Assembly: GCA_964019135.1 (NCBI GenBank)
Contig: OZ025256.1
Coordinates: forward strand, 1,674,001 to 1,738,000
Source of the DNA: Arenicola marina
Lineage: Eukaryota > Annelida > Polychaeta > Arenicolidae
DNA length: 64,000 bases
Direction: 5' to 3'
Under the pieces are notes generated by a model. The model did no database searches. It saw nothing but the letters and a program-made list of their open reading frames with translations, and was not told the origin of the DNA. How positions within the stretch are numbered: the first letter of the stretch is position 1; each line of letters begins with the position of its first letter. The position numbers and the translations under genes were made by a program. This document shows positions 12,058 to 24,700 of this stretch, one piece after another.

Positions 12058-13225
12058 GTGAGTACCTGTGTTGAGAATGTGTGCTGTGTTTACCTAGCAA
12101 CATGATAATCGCAGTTATAATTGTAATATAAATGTTGGTAGCATGTTTATATATTGGTACAAGCGACGTTTTACAAAGGGTAATTTACAAATTACTGGTT
12201 TCACTTTCCGCTTTCCTGTCTGTCCTATGTTTCCCTGTGGTCACTTACGTTTGCCCGCCCTGTGGTAATTTAAGTGGCTAGTATTGGCATGTGAAAGTGT
12301 AACATATGAGATGTCATATGTAGGACTAAGTTACTCAGTGTTCAATGATCGATAATGGGTCAACAATGCGGTAGTGCATATTATTATTCGAAAATGGTCA
12401 ATGTTGACAAAATGTAACCTTCACTGAAAGATCGTTCTCTTCAACAGAAATGCCATCTAGTGGATGTATTTATAAATAGGAGACCTGAGTAGACGCAATT
12501 TAATCCTGAATATTTTGTATGGAGTTATTTTTATTGGATTATGATATTTCTTTCTTTCTCGTTGTGTAATTTAATGGCCTAAAATTTATGTGAGACAATC
12601 CTAAAACCGGGCTTTCGCTCCGAGTCGGTCTTTCTTTACCATGGCGGCGGCGATGCAATGGGTGTGAACCCAGTGGTCAAGTCTCAATAATTCATTCGCA
12701 AACTCCAACACAGTTAAGCCGTTCCAAAGCTCCGTTAGACGGTGCTTATACTTACCACTTATCACTAACCATTTGTTTTTTTTGGCACTTATGATTTGCC
12801 ATCTGACAAGGACATATTTAACGGTAACAACAAGATCACTATTGATTGGCTATGAAGGAAGGAATAACACTCGGATAGGAGGTGTAACTTTTCATTAATT
12901 CTGCAAAGGTATCAATCACAATTAATCTTATCATTTAATCCTCCTTTGGTTCCATTTACAAAGACGGACATCCCCACAACTATCTAGTAAACTCTCCTGG
13001 CATTGTCAAAACGATCTAACAAGACGCCTATGCATGAGTAAGTAACAAATGATTCGTAATTAATATTAATAATATAATATATCAAAAATATATTCTACTT
13101 TCGCACGCCTTATATTTTTCTGCGGTGTGTTCTTCGCATAAATACAACCCTAGCCTGCATCCGATAACAAGTAGTGCACGACTTGTAACGAAAACTCAGT
13201 CAAAATAGTGCGAAATAGGACGAAA
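12058..13225. other. Sequence downstream of gene A exon 6
   Basis: No exon recognised. Several words (for example GTGAAAGTG-AACATAT-AGATGT near 12290) recur downstream of gene C exon 6 near 46170, so this flank is paralogous to the gene C flank. Confidence 0.5.
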
Positions 13226-13320
13226 TCGCGACTAGTGTGGTGTCACCATCGCGAATACGAAAATTGAGTTGAACCGAACGCGACCACTGTTCTCCACAAG
13301 CAGGCGGGCACATTGCAGAG
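13226..13320 (+). other. Conserved downstream block, gene A
   Basis: TGGTGTCACCATCGCGAATA followed by CGAAAATTGAGTTGAACCGA is shared with blocks downstream of genes B, C and D in gene-sense orientation. It ends at AG|GTAAGA, a good splice donor. It could be an unrecognised exon, a leader exon or a regulatory block. No conserved reading frame was found. Confidence 0.55.
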
Positions 13321-13682
13321 GTAAGATTGTGTGCCCATGTCTGACAATGTTGTCAGTCAAATAATGTAGCATTCATGGTAAATCTACTATTAAGCAGGTA
13401 ATTTTATATTAGTAATGTTCGAATATATCAAGACTGTATATATATGAGTTTAATAATAGCTTATTGTTCATTGTACGTCGTTTGTGACGGACGTTGCAGG
13501 CACATGGATAGTGCATTTTATCGAAAAGATGCATCTCCTCAATCAACAAAGAAATTGTTCGCATAGTAATGCCTTAGTTTTAGTTCCAGCTGCACAATTT
13601 TACACCAGCAGAAAAATCCCTGGTCCACACAGCTTTCACGTGGACGGGTGGCGCCACACATCAACTGCAGCCCTAGAGCTGT

Positions 13683-13860
13683 GACCTCGACGGAAGGCTC
13701 ACAGCTGGGACATCGACGGAAAGCTCACAGCTGTGACATCGACGGAAGGCTCACAGCTGTGACATCGACGGATGTCCCACAGCTGTGACATCGACGGAAG
13801 GCTCACAGCTGTGACATCGACGGAAGGCTCACAGCTGTGACATCGACAGAATCCCACCAG
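13683..13860 (+). repeat. 26-bp minisatellite downstream of gene A
   Basis: About six copies of a unit close to GACATCGACGGAAGGCTCAC plus AGCTGT. It is related to the other AGCTGT arrays downstream of B, C and D. Confidence 0.9.
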
Positions 13861-14545
13861 CCCAGCCGTATGCTCACCTGAAGTGTAACAGCGTCTCCCC
13901 CGCCCTACAGCTGTCACCCACTCAGCTCATATTTCACTCGATTAAGTACAGTTTCTGTCTGAAGTGCTCCCCGTCAGGCGTGCCTGCTTGCTACACAACA
14001 AGCCACAACAAGGCATATGTCAAGCGAGTACGCTCAGATTCGCATTGAAGAGACAGTATACCGGCCCATGTCATCGCTTTTATGAACAGCACTTACAGCT
14101 TTCAGCGGCACCAAAGAAGTATATACGCCAAATTGGTGGAAATGTGTAAAACGGTAATGAATAAATTACTCAAACGTTAAAACTTCGTTTGCACTTCGTT
14201 TACATTACACTACAATTATTACCGCGCTAAATGTCCCGTCGTACCACTCTCCCAGCAGAGGGTGCTCGGAATGCGTTCTGCTAGACTGGTGCCCGAACTG
14301 CAACTGACTCTGTCCGTTCTCACTGACTGGTTCGCGTCCCAAATCGCTCCCTGTAAGCTGAACGCCACCTATCGGCCGGTCCCCGGAAATTATGAACATG
14401 GCTGGTCGTCTGAAAACCTTGCGCATAAACTGCTTGAAATCACCGTTTAGCGAAGAAAATTTACAGACCCGAAACTGGTTGGTTGGTTGGCGTCCGCCCG
14501 TCTACGAAAGACGATGGATTTTGCAGCTTTGTTAGATTTTAAATG
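13861..14545. other. Intergenic region
   Basis: Short open frames only. I see nothing I can assign. Confidence 0.4.
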
Positions 14546-15640
14546 TTATTTGCGCTTATGACTGAATAAGTCTATCTGTGGCCGACAGAGCTTCCCGCAG
14601 TCGTCGCATTGATGACCTGTCGATAGGTCTTGGTTTGTACTCACTGGGTGCCTAGATCGGCGTTTCAAGTCCAGTTTGTCAAACCAGAGCCCGTCGTGGT
14701 GGGCCATTCCCTCACGCACGACGCGTGACCATTCCCTTGTTTCGAATGCTATGTCCTCCCAAGAATTTGTATCGATGCCGAAAGCCTTCATGTCACGCTT
14801 GCAAAAATCCTTAAACCTGAGCTTTGGCCGTCCAGTTGGCCTTTTGCCATCGGCAAGCTCACCGTAGAGAACATCCTTTGGAAAGCGTTCATCTTGCAAT
14901 CGATGAACGTTTCCAAGCCAACGAAGACGTCGTTGTTTCACAAGAGCAAGAATGCTCGGTAGGTTGGCCTACCTTGTCTTGCCAAAAAATGCCTAAAATG
15001 CTTCGCAGGCAACGAAGATGGAAGTTGTTTAAGTTTTATTCTTGGCCACAATATGTAGTCCACGTTTCACTGCCATACAGCAGGCTACTCAGAACACACA
15101 GCCTGTGGATTAGCTTTTTGGTGCGAATGGTTAGTTTTGAAGAAAAAAAATCCTTGTACGTTTGTTTATCCTACCAAAGGTGGTGGCTGCCTTCCCAATG
15201 CGAGTATTTATTTCTGGTCGTTCTTCCATGTAAGGGCGATCCATTGTTTAAGTATAGCTCACATACTACTCACGCCTAACGTTTCCTACAATAATACATT
15301 TCGTGGGTTCTTACATGGTAGATGGACCTTATTTCTTCGTCCAGGGATAAATTATCCGTCACGGTACTTCCCAGGTAACAAAACTTATTCACCACATCCA
15401 AAGGCATGTTATATAGGGTAATCACTGGTGGTGTAATAGTCTCTTGGCTCAGCACGACTGTTTTATTAACATTAATAGTCAAAGCGAATAAAGCGTTTGA
15501 GAGTCTATCCATGAGTCTCTGCGGCTGGCTTTCTGAGTGCGTAACCAGTGCTGCGTCGTCAGCAAATAGCAGTTCCCTTATTAGGAAGCGGCTCCGCTTG
15601 GACTTAGCGCGCAATCCGGAAAGACCCGAAGCTGATGTGA
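14546..15640 (-). pseudogene. Non-LTR retrotransposon fragment (reverse transcriptase 3' part)
   Basis: The minus strand encodes LIRELLFADDAALVTHSE with the FADD catalytic motif near 15555-15566, then CYLGSTVTDNLSLDEEI. After a broken middle it continues with RRLRWLGNVHRLQDERFPKD, GKRPTGRPKLRFKDFCKRD and a final CDDCGKLC plus SHKR motif. This order matches the C-terminal half of LINE reverse transcriptases. It is frameshifted and 5'-truncated, so it is a dead copy. Confidence 0.88.
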
Positions 15641-17600
15641 TAACACAATAATTACAGATAAGTGTTATTTAATTCATCATGGAAGACTTGTAATTTAGGT
15701 CATTCGCCAGTTAGTTGACCTGTTTCACTGGGTTTCACTTAACGTTTGCCCGTAAATTTTAAATATTGTGTTGCCAGCGCGAAAGAAATGAAAACAGTTT
15801 ATTTTATCGTAAATATATAGCAAACTTATTTTTGAATGGTGTTGGCACGAGAATGGCTGCTGCCCAATAATCACAGTATAGCGCTTAATTATGTTGCTCT
15901 TAACATTACTATTTGTCGTTACCATGTTAACATCAAATGTAAAAGATACGGTTACGAGCTCGTAACCAAATTGCCAATGACATTTTCACTTTTAGTTTAT
16001 CAGTGTCACTGGCACTGGCAGTATCACTGGCTGACAATGTCACTTGTGTCACTGAAATTAAAAGCTTAATCTAGTAACAGGGGGGATTATATCCTCATTA
16101 TAAATTTACAATAAATTGATTTCGTATTTTATACGTTTTTATGTCACGTGACGGTGAATATTTTCCGAAAAGTGGATCATGTCAACTCCCTTAACAAGCC
16201 TCAGGAAGTTGCCGACGATTGAGGACACACGGACGCGGTATACCATAAAGCCATTTTACAACCAAAAAGGGGATGACGCAGACAAAAATAACCCTTTATA
16301 GCAAGCGCAAGCGAGCTCTTAAGGTAACATGCATGCATATTCAAAGTCCATTTCAAGCATAGGCTTAGGATTTTCATTTTGCGTGACAGCCCCCATGAGA
16401 CGTTTTCGGATTCGGAGTAAATATCGGCTATACATAAATATATTCAAGCAAAGAGAGGTCGAAGCATATTATGTCACGTCTTTAATAATTAAATCAGCTG
16501 CTCCACAAAATTCACGAATACGTTATGCAATGTTAACAATGGATGTATATTTAAAATTAAAGTTAATTTATAAGCGATGCGCTAAATGTCTGTTGCCAAG
16601 CTCCAAGCAGAGCAAATTGAGTACTTGTGACGTCAAAGTGTTATAAACATGACGTCACAATGGGAGTTCCTAAGCAACCGAATGATATGTCACAAGCACC
16701 TGCATGGTATACTTCATCCCGCCAAAGATATGCGTTGTGGCAAGCCGAAGTGAAATTAATTTTGAATAATAGTCTAGATGTATCCCCTCGGAATATCTGA
16801 GTTAATAAATATACGCTCGCATTTTTTAGGTCGCACCTATCCATATTAAAGTTGTTTCCTTATGAAATGAACATGCTACGCCTGTCTCGTCTCTGTACAA
16901 CCAATAGGGATGTAGAGTTCCCGCCGTTTACAGTGTCTTCATTACAGCTACACTACATTATGTTTTTTATTTAACTTTTTTAAATTTCTTCCTTTAAATC
17001 AACAGGTTTAAAAAAACAGTACCAGTTAAGAATCGAATTCCTAGTCCAAGAAAGCAGAACAGTCGGGTCAGGGAGAGAAACCTGTCATGACATGTCATAA
17101 GTACCCCATTAACGACACCTACCCCCGCCACAGCGACATGTCATAATGTGTTCAGAGAATATCACAATGCATTGAATGAAGAATCTGGATATGATGGTCA
17201 CATATGCACTATTTGTTTTATTAAGTCTGATCTAAATGGGTAACGTAAGTTAATTGCTACAGCTATAATTATTAGCCTCGTGAAGTGAAACACGTTTTTT
17301 CTTCGCATGTGGTTTTTAAGGACAGTTGGCATTAATCCACAAAGGGAAGTTATACGAAACTCAGCGCAGAAAGATGTAAGATCACTGATTGACTTATTTT
17401 GCTGAATGACAGTTGTCATTGACAAAGTCCTCCCTGTATATCAACAACTCAAAGGATTCATCTGTTGAACGCGCTTGCAATAATACGTGGTGGACTCCTA
17501 CAAATGCTTAGTAGAACACGCTGCTTTGGACACATGTTGGGTCTTAATGGTACGTCAAACAAAGAAGATCGTAACATGTATTTCTACAGCATATGCACTT
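15641..17600. other. Intergenic region between genes A and B
   Basis: AT-rich, with short open frames only. Two TGACGTCA-like words occur near 16630-16655. No gene or family is recognised. Confidence 0.4.
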
Positions 17601-17679
17601 TATATGACCTTCAGCTGGAGGTAAGACACAGTTTGATGGTTCTATACAGGGCTATGTGGCTGCGAACAATGCAACAGCT

Positions 17680-17910
17680 GTGGGACAGCGGACGAGGCGA
17701 CAGCTGTATGGCTGCTGCAGAGGCGACAGCTGTGGGGCTGCTGACGAGGCGACAGCTGCAGGGCTGCTGACGAGGCGACAGCTGTAGGGCTGCTGACGAG
17801 GCGACAGCTGTAGGGCTGCTGACGAGGCGACAGCTGTGGGGCTGCTGACGAGGCGAGAGCTGTAGGGCCGTTGACGAGGCGACAGCTGTAGAGCTGCTGA
17901 CCAGGTGAAA
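17680..17910 (-). repeat. 26-bp minisatellite (AGCTGT type) downstream of gene B
   Basis: About eight copies of GACGAGGCGACAGCTGTAGG plus GCTGCT. In gene B sense it reads ACAGCTGTCGCCTCGTC, the same as the gene C downstream array. Confidence 0.9.
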
Positions 17911-17959
17911 AGGCTGCGATTGAGACGACAACTCCAGGTTTGCGGGCGAGCGAGAGTTT

Positions 17960-20195
17960 CCGTAGCTGTTGGGCTCCAGTCCATGTGACATGTGTGGGGT
18001 TCCAGTCAATGTGACATGTGTGGGGTTCCAGTGCATGTGGCAGATGTGGGGTTCCAATCCATGTGACAGAAGTGGGCCTCCAGTCCATGTGACAGATGTG
18101 GGGCTCCAGTCCATGTGACAGATATGGGGCTCCAGTCCATGTGACATGTGTGGTGTTCCGGTCCATGTGGCAGATGTAAGGCTCCAGTCCATGTGACATG
18201 TGTGGGGTTCCAGTCCATGTGACATGTGTTGGGTTCCAGTCCACGTGGCAGATGTGGGGTTCCAGTCCATGTGGTAGATGTGAGGCTCCAGTCCATGTGG
18301 CAGATGTGGGGCTTCCGTCTATATGACAGATGTGGGGTCCCAGTCCATGCGACAGATGTGAGGCTCTAGTCCATGTGACAGATGTGGGGTTCTAGTCCAT
18401 GTGATGGATGTGGGGTTCCAGTCCATGTGACAGATGTGAGGCTTCCGTCTATATGACAGATGTGGGGCTCCAGTCCATGCGACAGATGTGGGGCTCCAGT
18501 CCATGTGACAGATGTGGGGTTCCAGTCCATGTGGCAGATGTGGGGCTCCAGTCCATGTGGCAGATGTGGGGTTCCGTCTATATGACAGATGTGGGGCTCC
18601 AGTCCATTCGACAGATGTGGGGCTCCAGTCCATATGACAGATGTGGGGCTCCAGTCCATGTGGCAGATATGACGCTCCAGTCCATGTGACAGATGTGGGG
18701 CTCCAGTCCATGTGACAGATGTGGGGCTCCAGTCCATGTGACATGTGTGGTGTTCCGGTCCATGTGGCAGATGTAAGGCTCCAGTCCATGTGACATGTGT
18801 GGGGTTCCAGTCCATGTGACATGTGTTGGGTTCCAGTCCACGTGGCAGATGTGGGGTTCCAGTCCATGTGGTAGATGTGAGGCTCCAGTCCATGTGGCAG
18901 ATGTGGGGCTTCCGTCTATATGACAGATGTGGGGTCCCAGTCCATGCGACAGATGTGAGGCTCTAGTCCATGTGACAGATGTGGGGTTCTAGTCCATGTG
19001 ATGGATGTGGGGCTCCAGTCCATGTGACAGATGTGAGGCTTCCGTCTATATGACAGATGTGGGGCTCCAGTCCATGCGACAGATGTGGGGCTCCAGTCCA
19101 TGTGACAGATGTGGGGTTCCAGTCCATGTGGCAGATGTGGGGCTCCAGTCCATGTGGCAGATGTGGGGTTCCGTCTATATGACAGATGTGGGGCTCCAGT
19201 CCATTCGACAGATGTGGGGCTCCAGTCCATATGACAGATGTGGGGCTCCAGTCCATGTGGCAGATATGACGCTCCAGTCCATGTGACAGATGTGGGGCTT
19301 CCGTCTATATGACAGATGTGGGGTTCCAGTCCATGTGACAGATGTGGGGCTCCAGTCTATGTGACAGATGTGAGGCTTCAGTCCATGTGACATGTGTGGG
19401 GTTCCAATCCATGTGACATGTGTGGGGTTCCAGTCCATGTGACATGTGTGGGGTTCCAGTCCATGTGGCAGATGTGGGGTTCCAGTCCATGTGGCAGATG
19501 CGGGGCTCCAGTCCATATGGCAGATGTGGGGCTTCCGTCTACATGAAAGATGTGGGGCTCCAGTCCATGTGGCATATGTGGGGCTCCAGTCCATGTGGCA
19601 GATGTGGGGTTCCAGTCCATGTGACAGATGTGGGGCTCCAGTCCATGCGGCAGATGTAAGGCTGCAGTCCATGCGACAGATGTGGGGCTCCAGTCCATGC
19701 GACAGATGTGGGGCTCCAGTCCATGTGACATGTGTGGGGCTCCAGTCCATGTGACATGTGTGGGGTTCCAGTCCATGTGGCAGATGTGAGGCTCCAGTCC
19801 ATGTGACAGATGTGGGACTCCAGTCCATGTGACATGTGTGGGGTTCCAGTCCATGTGACATGTGTGGGGTTCCAGTCCATGTGGCAGATGTGGGGTTCCA
19901 GTCCATGTGGCTGATGTGGGGCTCCAGTCCATGTGGCAGATGTGGGGCTTCCGTCTATATGACATATGTGAGGCTCCAGTCCATGTGACAGATGTGGGGC
20001 TCCAGTACATGTGACAGATGTGGGGCTCCAGTCCATGTGACATGTGCAGGGTTCTAGTCCATGTGATGGATGTGGGGCTCCAGTCCATGTGACAGCTGTG
20101 AGGCTCCAGTCCATGTGACAGATGTGAGGCTTCAGTCCATGTGACAGCTGTGAGGCTCCAGTCCATGTGACAGATGTGGGGCTCTCGTCCATGTG
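17960..20195 (-). repeat. 26-bp minisatellite (ATGGACTGGAGCCCC type) downstream of gene B
   Basis: About 85 copies of a 26-bp unit; in gene B sense it is close to CACATGGACTGGAGCCCCAC plus ATCTGT. Stop-free units produce overlapping minus-strand open frames of up to 288 codons that I do not accept as genes. A block of about 597 bp is repeated (18120-18690 and 18717-19287). Confidence 0.94.
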
Positions 20196-20642
20196 AAAAC
20201 GTTGGGGACGGTGTGAAGGGAGTTGTGTTCTGCTGCTGTAACAATGTGCGGCTGGCTGGAACTATGTACTATAAAGTGCACTATATAACTGACACATTTA
20301 AAACGATGCAATAATCTATTATGTCAATGTGCACTTATTACCGATGAAAGTTGATTTAAGTTTCTACAACGATTTTCAGTACTGTCAAAACCTGATAACA
20401 TGCATCTTCGTTCAAGATTTTTTTGTATTATCCACGGGGCTTCAAAGCCACATTTGTTACAAAATAATTCTCACATAATTCGCATATGTTATATACATAT
20501 GTATAGATCTATTCCCACATAATAACAAAAACATTATGTTGCCTCCAAGAAATATAATTTTGAGAGTAGATTTTTCTCAGATGAATGTATTATTTGTTCC
20601 TCATTGGCGGATACTAGCCTCAGACAGACGTTCAAACCTTAC

Positions 20643-20775
20643 CATGGATGTGGATGATGTGGTCAGTCGCATCGTCGGCCGATGTATAACGCGAGATCCC
20701 TCGTGGTGGGGTGACATCATTGTGCGTTCTGTTCAACTCGATTTTCGTATTCCCGTTTGTGACACCACGCGTATT
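20643..20775 (-). other. Conserved downstream block, gene B
   Basis: In gene sense: GGTGTCACAAACGGGAATAC, GAAAATCGAGTTGAACAGAA and CGCACAATGATGTCACC, ending at ATG|GTAAGG. It is homologous to 13226-13320 and lies only about 0.8 kb past exon 3. Confidence 0.55.
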
Positions 20776-20890
20776 TAAGGGTCCTTATTTGGTAACTATT
20801 TTGGCTGATTTACAGGTCTTGTTCGCCTTAGAGTACCGTAACTAAATGACGCGAGTTAGGAATATTGCAGCAACGCTGCATTACCGACTA

Positions 20891-21270
20891 TTAAAGCATT
20901 ACATTCTGTATTTTTTGTATTACCAACCTCTTCCCTATGTCAAATAAGTATATTCTGTCTTGAATTTAAATCTCGAAAGCATGTGGGCTATCCGGAGAGA
21001 AGCAATTTGGTCACCGGAGCAGAAGTTGGTGGCCGGATTTATATCCCTGCGCGCCTGTTCGCTGTTCGGTATTTTGTGTGTGATGTCGACAGCGGCTCGC
21101 TATCACGTCCGCGCGTGATGTAAACAAACCGCGCAGTTTTATATTAAAATAGTTGTTTTACAGACTCTCAGAGATACAAAACGTATATGCATAATAATTT
21201 TGAGATACCTTTAGTCTTGACTCTCAAATGTAAAAAATCTCAGATGGCGCATGTAAGTATATTGTTTTAA
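20891..21270. mobile_element. TTAA-flanked MITE, second copy
   Basis: Related to 3228-3621 nearly end to end, including GGTCACCGGAGCAGAAGTTG and the terminal ATATTGTTTTAA. Non-coding. Confidence 0.65.
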
Positions 21271-21581
21271 ACGATGAGGATTTCCTAAACATCTATTATT
21301 TTGCACGACATGAATAGCAAGTCACGGGAAGGGGAGCAAACGAAAATGACCATAGGGTGAAAAAAAGAACAGCAATAAGTTGTCGGAAAGCGAATGCAAT
21401 TCAGCCGTTGGAGGAAACGCCCTTTGATAAAGCAGCGAGACACTAGTAATATATTACATTTCATGTTTACATCAAGAGACTGGAGGCCAAATCGAAAACA
21501 CAATTATGAGTTACCATTAAGTTATGAAGTACAAGCATGTTAAATAGTCTATAGTCCCGGTTTCATTTTATACACACTTAC

Positions 21582-21738
21582 CTGGCCACCCCCACAGCTT
21601 CAGTTCCCGGATGCCGTTGTTCAACTGGGAATACACGCTGACGATTGTAATGTTTAAAAAGTCTGTCGCCACGCGGAGCAGACTGAACTGCTGGTAGTCG
21701 GGAGTGCACTCAGCGCCCCCTGTGTCCACGAGGAGAAT
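21582..21738 (-). CDS. Gene B exon 3: second half of F5/8C domain
   Basis: 157 nt, exactly five codons shorter than gene A exon 3, with phase kept. It encodes ILLVDTGGAEC near the start and NITIVSVYSQLNNGIRELKL near the end, with donor CAG|GTAAGT. Confidence 0.84.
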
Positions 21739-24700
21739 CTGCGCGTGAAGAGTGCGACACTAGGTAAGGGTTCTGGCAGAGTGGTAGATTCGTCTATGCT
21801 GTTTCCACGACATATAGCAACGAGATTGTCAAGCATAGCTTGAGAAAGACGAAAATCGGGGTGATAGGTTCAACTTGAACCTGTTAGTACCGACTGCGAC
21901 TATGTACATACAATATCGACGGAGTTATAAGCCGAAACGTCACCACGCCGTCAGTCATTTGGCGCATCGAGGCTTTATAATGGGATTGGCCATGTTAAAG
22001 TGTGGATTATTGCTAGCGTCCAAACTACTGGTTCGATTTCGATGGCATCTGGCACAAATGATGACAGTAATATTGGTCCAATATATGGCCCATCTACGAA
22101 CCCTACGAGTCTGACGATTGCCATTCCGCATCTTTTTGTGAATTGGGCGTCGATATCTTAAGGCATTGGAAAGATAATGCCCAACGTAACAGAGAGATAC
22201 ACAGACACAAAGACTAACGGAACACACCGACATAAGACGAAAATCGAGATTTTCGTCTTAATGAATCTCGGCCAACAGATGGATCAGATATAGCTCGTAA
22301 CATGACACCGTTTGCAGTACGCAAACGGCGGCCCGTGTCTGAGCATACGGTCAACCAAAGATGGCGGAAGGTAGTATCCGTTGAATATGTTATTTGTCAT
22401 TTCGTTAGCACTGTATCGGCCGTGAACAAATGTTCTAGGCTACATCGTCCAACAAAGTTATTAGGCTGCTTTTGTGAAAACAAGATAACAGCCGTTGATC
22501 TAAATAATTACATGGTTACCGTAGTGATGTCATGAAAAAGATCAATGAGGTTCCCCGTAATTGACACTGGGGGTTGACTGTAACTGTAGAGATCGGTACT
22601 TGTGTGGCTGACCGTAACTGATGTTTTAGTGGCCCGTCAAATGTGGCGGGATGTAAGAAACAAGTACGTTTCACTTGTGTACCTCCCGCCAGATTAGAAG
22701 AGCTACTAACATCAGGTACGGTCAGCCCCACATGTACCCACGATCGCTCACCTCCGTTGATTACAACCAGTACTTCATGTGTCCTATGTATAATACTTAG
22801 ACAAAGGGCCGTGTGCTGCTGGCGGACGTACTACTGATATGATCAACGTGGGTGCGGCTCACGCACGTACCGTGGCCGTTACGGTCACCCTTGCTTTTCT
22901 GTTTCAAATCTGAGATGACTACGAAATGCCATATTTATTATGGTTTTATCGCGAATTGACATTTCAGCTGACATACCTTCCGCTATCTTTGGTTGACCGA
23001 ATCTGCAGTATACTGTTTTACGGGCCGTCGCTTGCGTACAGTGACGGTTCACTGCACATCGTATTACAAAATAAATCCAGCCATGCCCTCTCATGCCTGA
23101 TATACGCCTTTCAATCCACGCTATTGTGAGTTTACAATTGAGCTATTTTGCAACCTTATGTACCTCTTTGTTCCGCGCAAATTTTCGCATGGCACCATTT
23201 GCTGTTTTTATTATTTAGATATTATTTAGTATTTATTACCGGAGTACAGAAAGCGCAAGTAGCATGTAAAATTATGATCTGATGATCCTATTAATGACCA
23301 AGTTACTTTATTACGAGTTGATGGTGGTGTTTATTTTTATTTATTTTTATTTTTTATATATGTTTATTTCCATAATAGTACAAAGATATTGAACATAGCC
23401 CACAGGCGAAAAACGGGTGACAAGTTTGTAATAAGTAGTAGTGCATTCAGGATTTTGCAAAAAGCACCTCAGGTGGTTTCTGTTTCCGCTTACATTGATG
23501 GTCGTGTTAACTAGTGCAATAGCATTAAATCTGAAGGCGGCCAGAAGCGTGTAATTTTTTTTTCGCCCTATGACCTCTTCAATAGTCAATCGTTGCCATG
23601 GTAACATTGCGTAGAACAATGAAACATGACGTCACGCTATAGAGCCTAACTGAATTTTCCACATCACCGCCTCAGATAGGCTTCCAAGGCCACAGCGAGG
23701 AACGTACCCGCTCATGATGTTGCGACACGAGAACCCATTGCACTGCCTTCGATTTGATTCGCAGAGTATTTTGGGTTAGGAATATTATCTGGAGAGCTAA
23801 CAATTGATCCGTCTGGGAACGTTTTATTACGAATATGATGCAAACGAAAATAACCTTGAGGATAATCCCATTTGAAGACCATATATATATATTTGGAAAG
23901 ACAAACCATTACAGATTTTAGAAAATCACAACAACAAACTCTACTACGATGACATATAAGTCGACAGTTACGAATATTTGGATGTTTGGGCACGATAATT
24001 GTCATTGTCTTTGGACTTACCATTTGGAACGAATTGTCCGAGAAGAAGAGCCTCAGGTCACGATTCTGTTCATTAATTGAGCAGCGCTGCATGATGTCGA
24101 CCCCCACCAGGACGTGGGTGACGGGGAGGTTGAGCTGTATCCACTCCCCCACCCCGGCGCGGTTTGCGGCCCACTCGTTGCCCGTAGCCTCCGACCCGTC
24201 GAATGCCTTGTCACATGGGTAAGCCGGTGATGGAAACACGCTGGATGCGGTACAGGTGACCCCGGTCATGTTCACAGCGGATCCTGCAACCAGCCAATCG
24301 AAATCATAGTCACCCCTTATTGTACCTTTAACGTAAAGTCAAATTCATTACTGCCCGTTCACATTTGGTTTGGCCGATATCTTCGTAAAATTTGAGTGAG
24401 CGCCCAAAAATGTACAGACAGGCTGCAGAACCCAGATACCTAGTCAATTCAATCATACTTTCCTTTATGTGGCAGTCTATTCTTCCTGTGATATCCAAAG
24501 TAATCTTGCACATAATGAAGCTCCATTTGACCACTAACATCAACCATTAAACAGACTATAAATACATGTACATGCTGGTACAGTTGTTTACTGCTGACTG
24601 ATTTTGATAACGGGCCGCACTGCTTACTGTCTTCGCAATGATGATCCACTTGCCACAATTTACCGCAATATTATGAACAAGTGGTATCGCCGTGGGAATG

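Noticed and set aside
12058-12074. Stop codon at 12074 as a firm end of gene A
   Set aside because: Possible, but a consensus GTGAGT donor sits at the same place in A, C and D and read-through tails are not conserved, so I left the end open.
17611-20244. Several minus-strand frames of 100-288 codons with HMDW / TWTGAPHLSHGLEP repeats
   Set aside because: A 26-bp unit passes through all three frames, and overlapping frames are open in parallel, so these are repeat artefacts.
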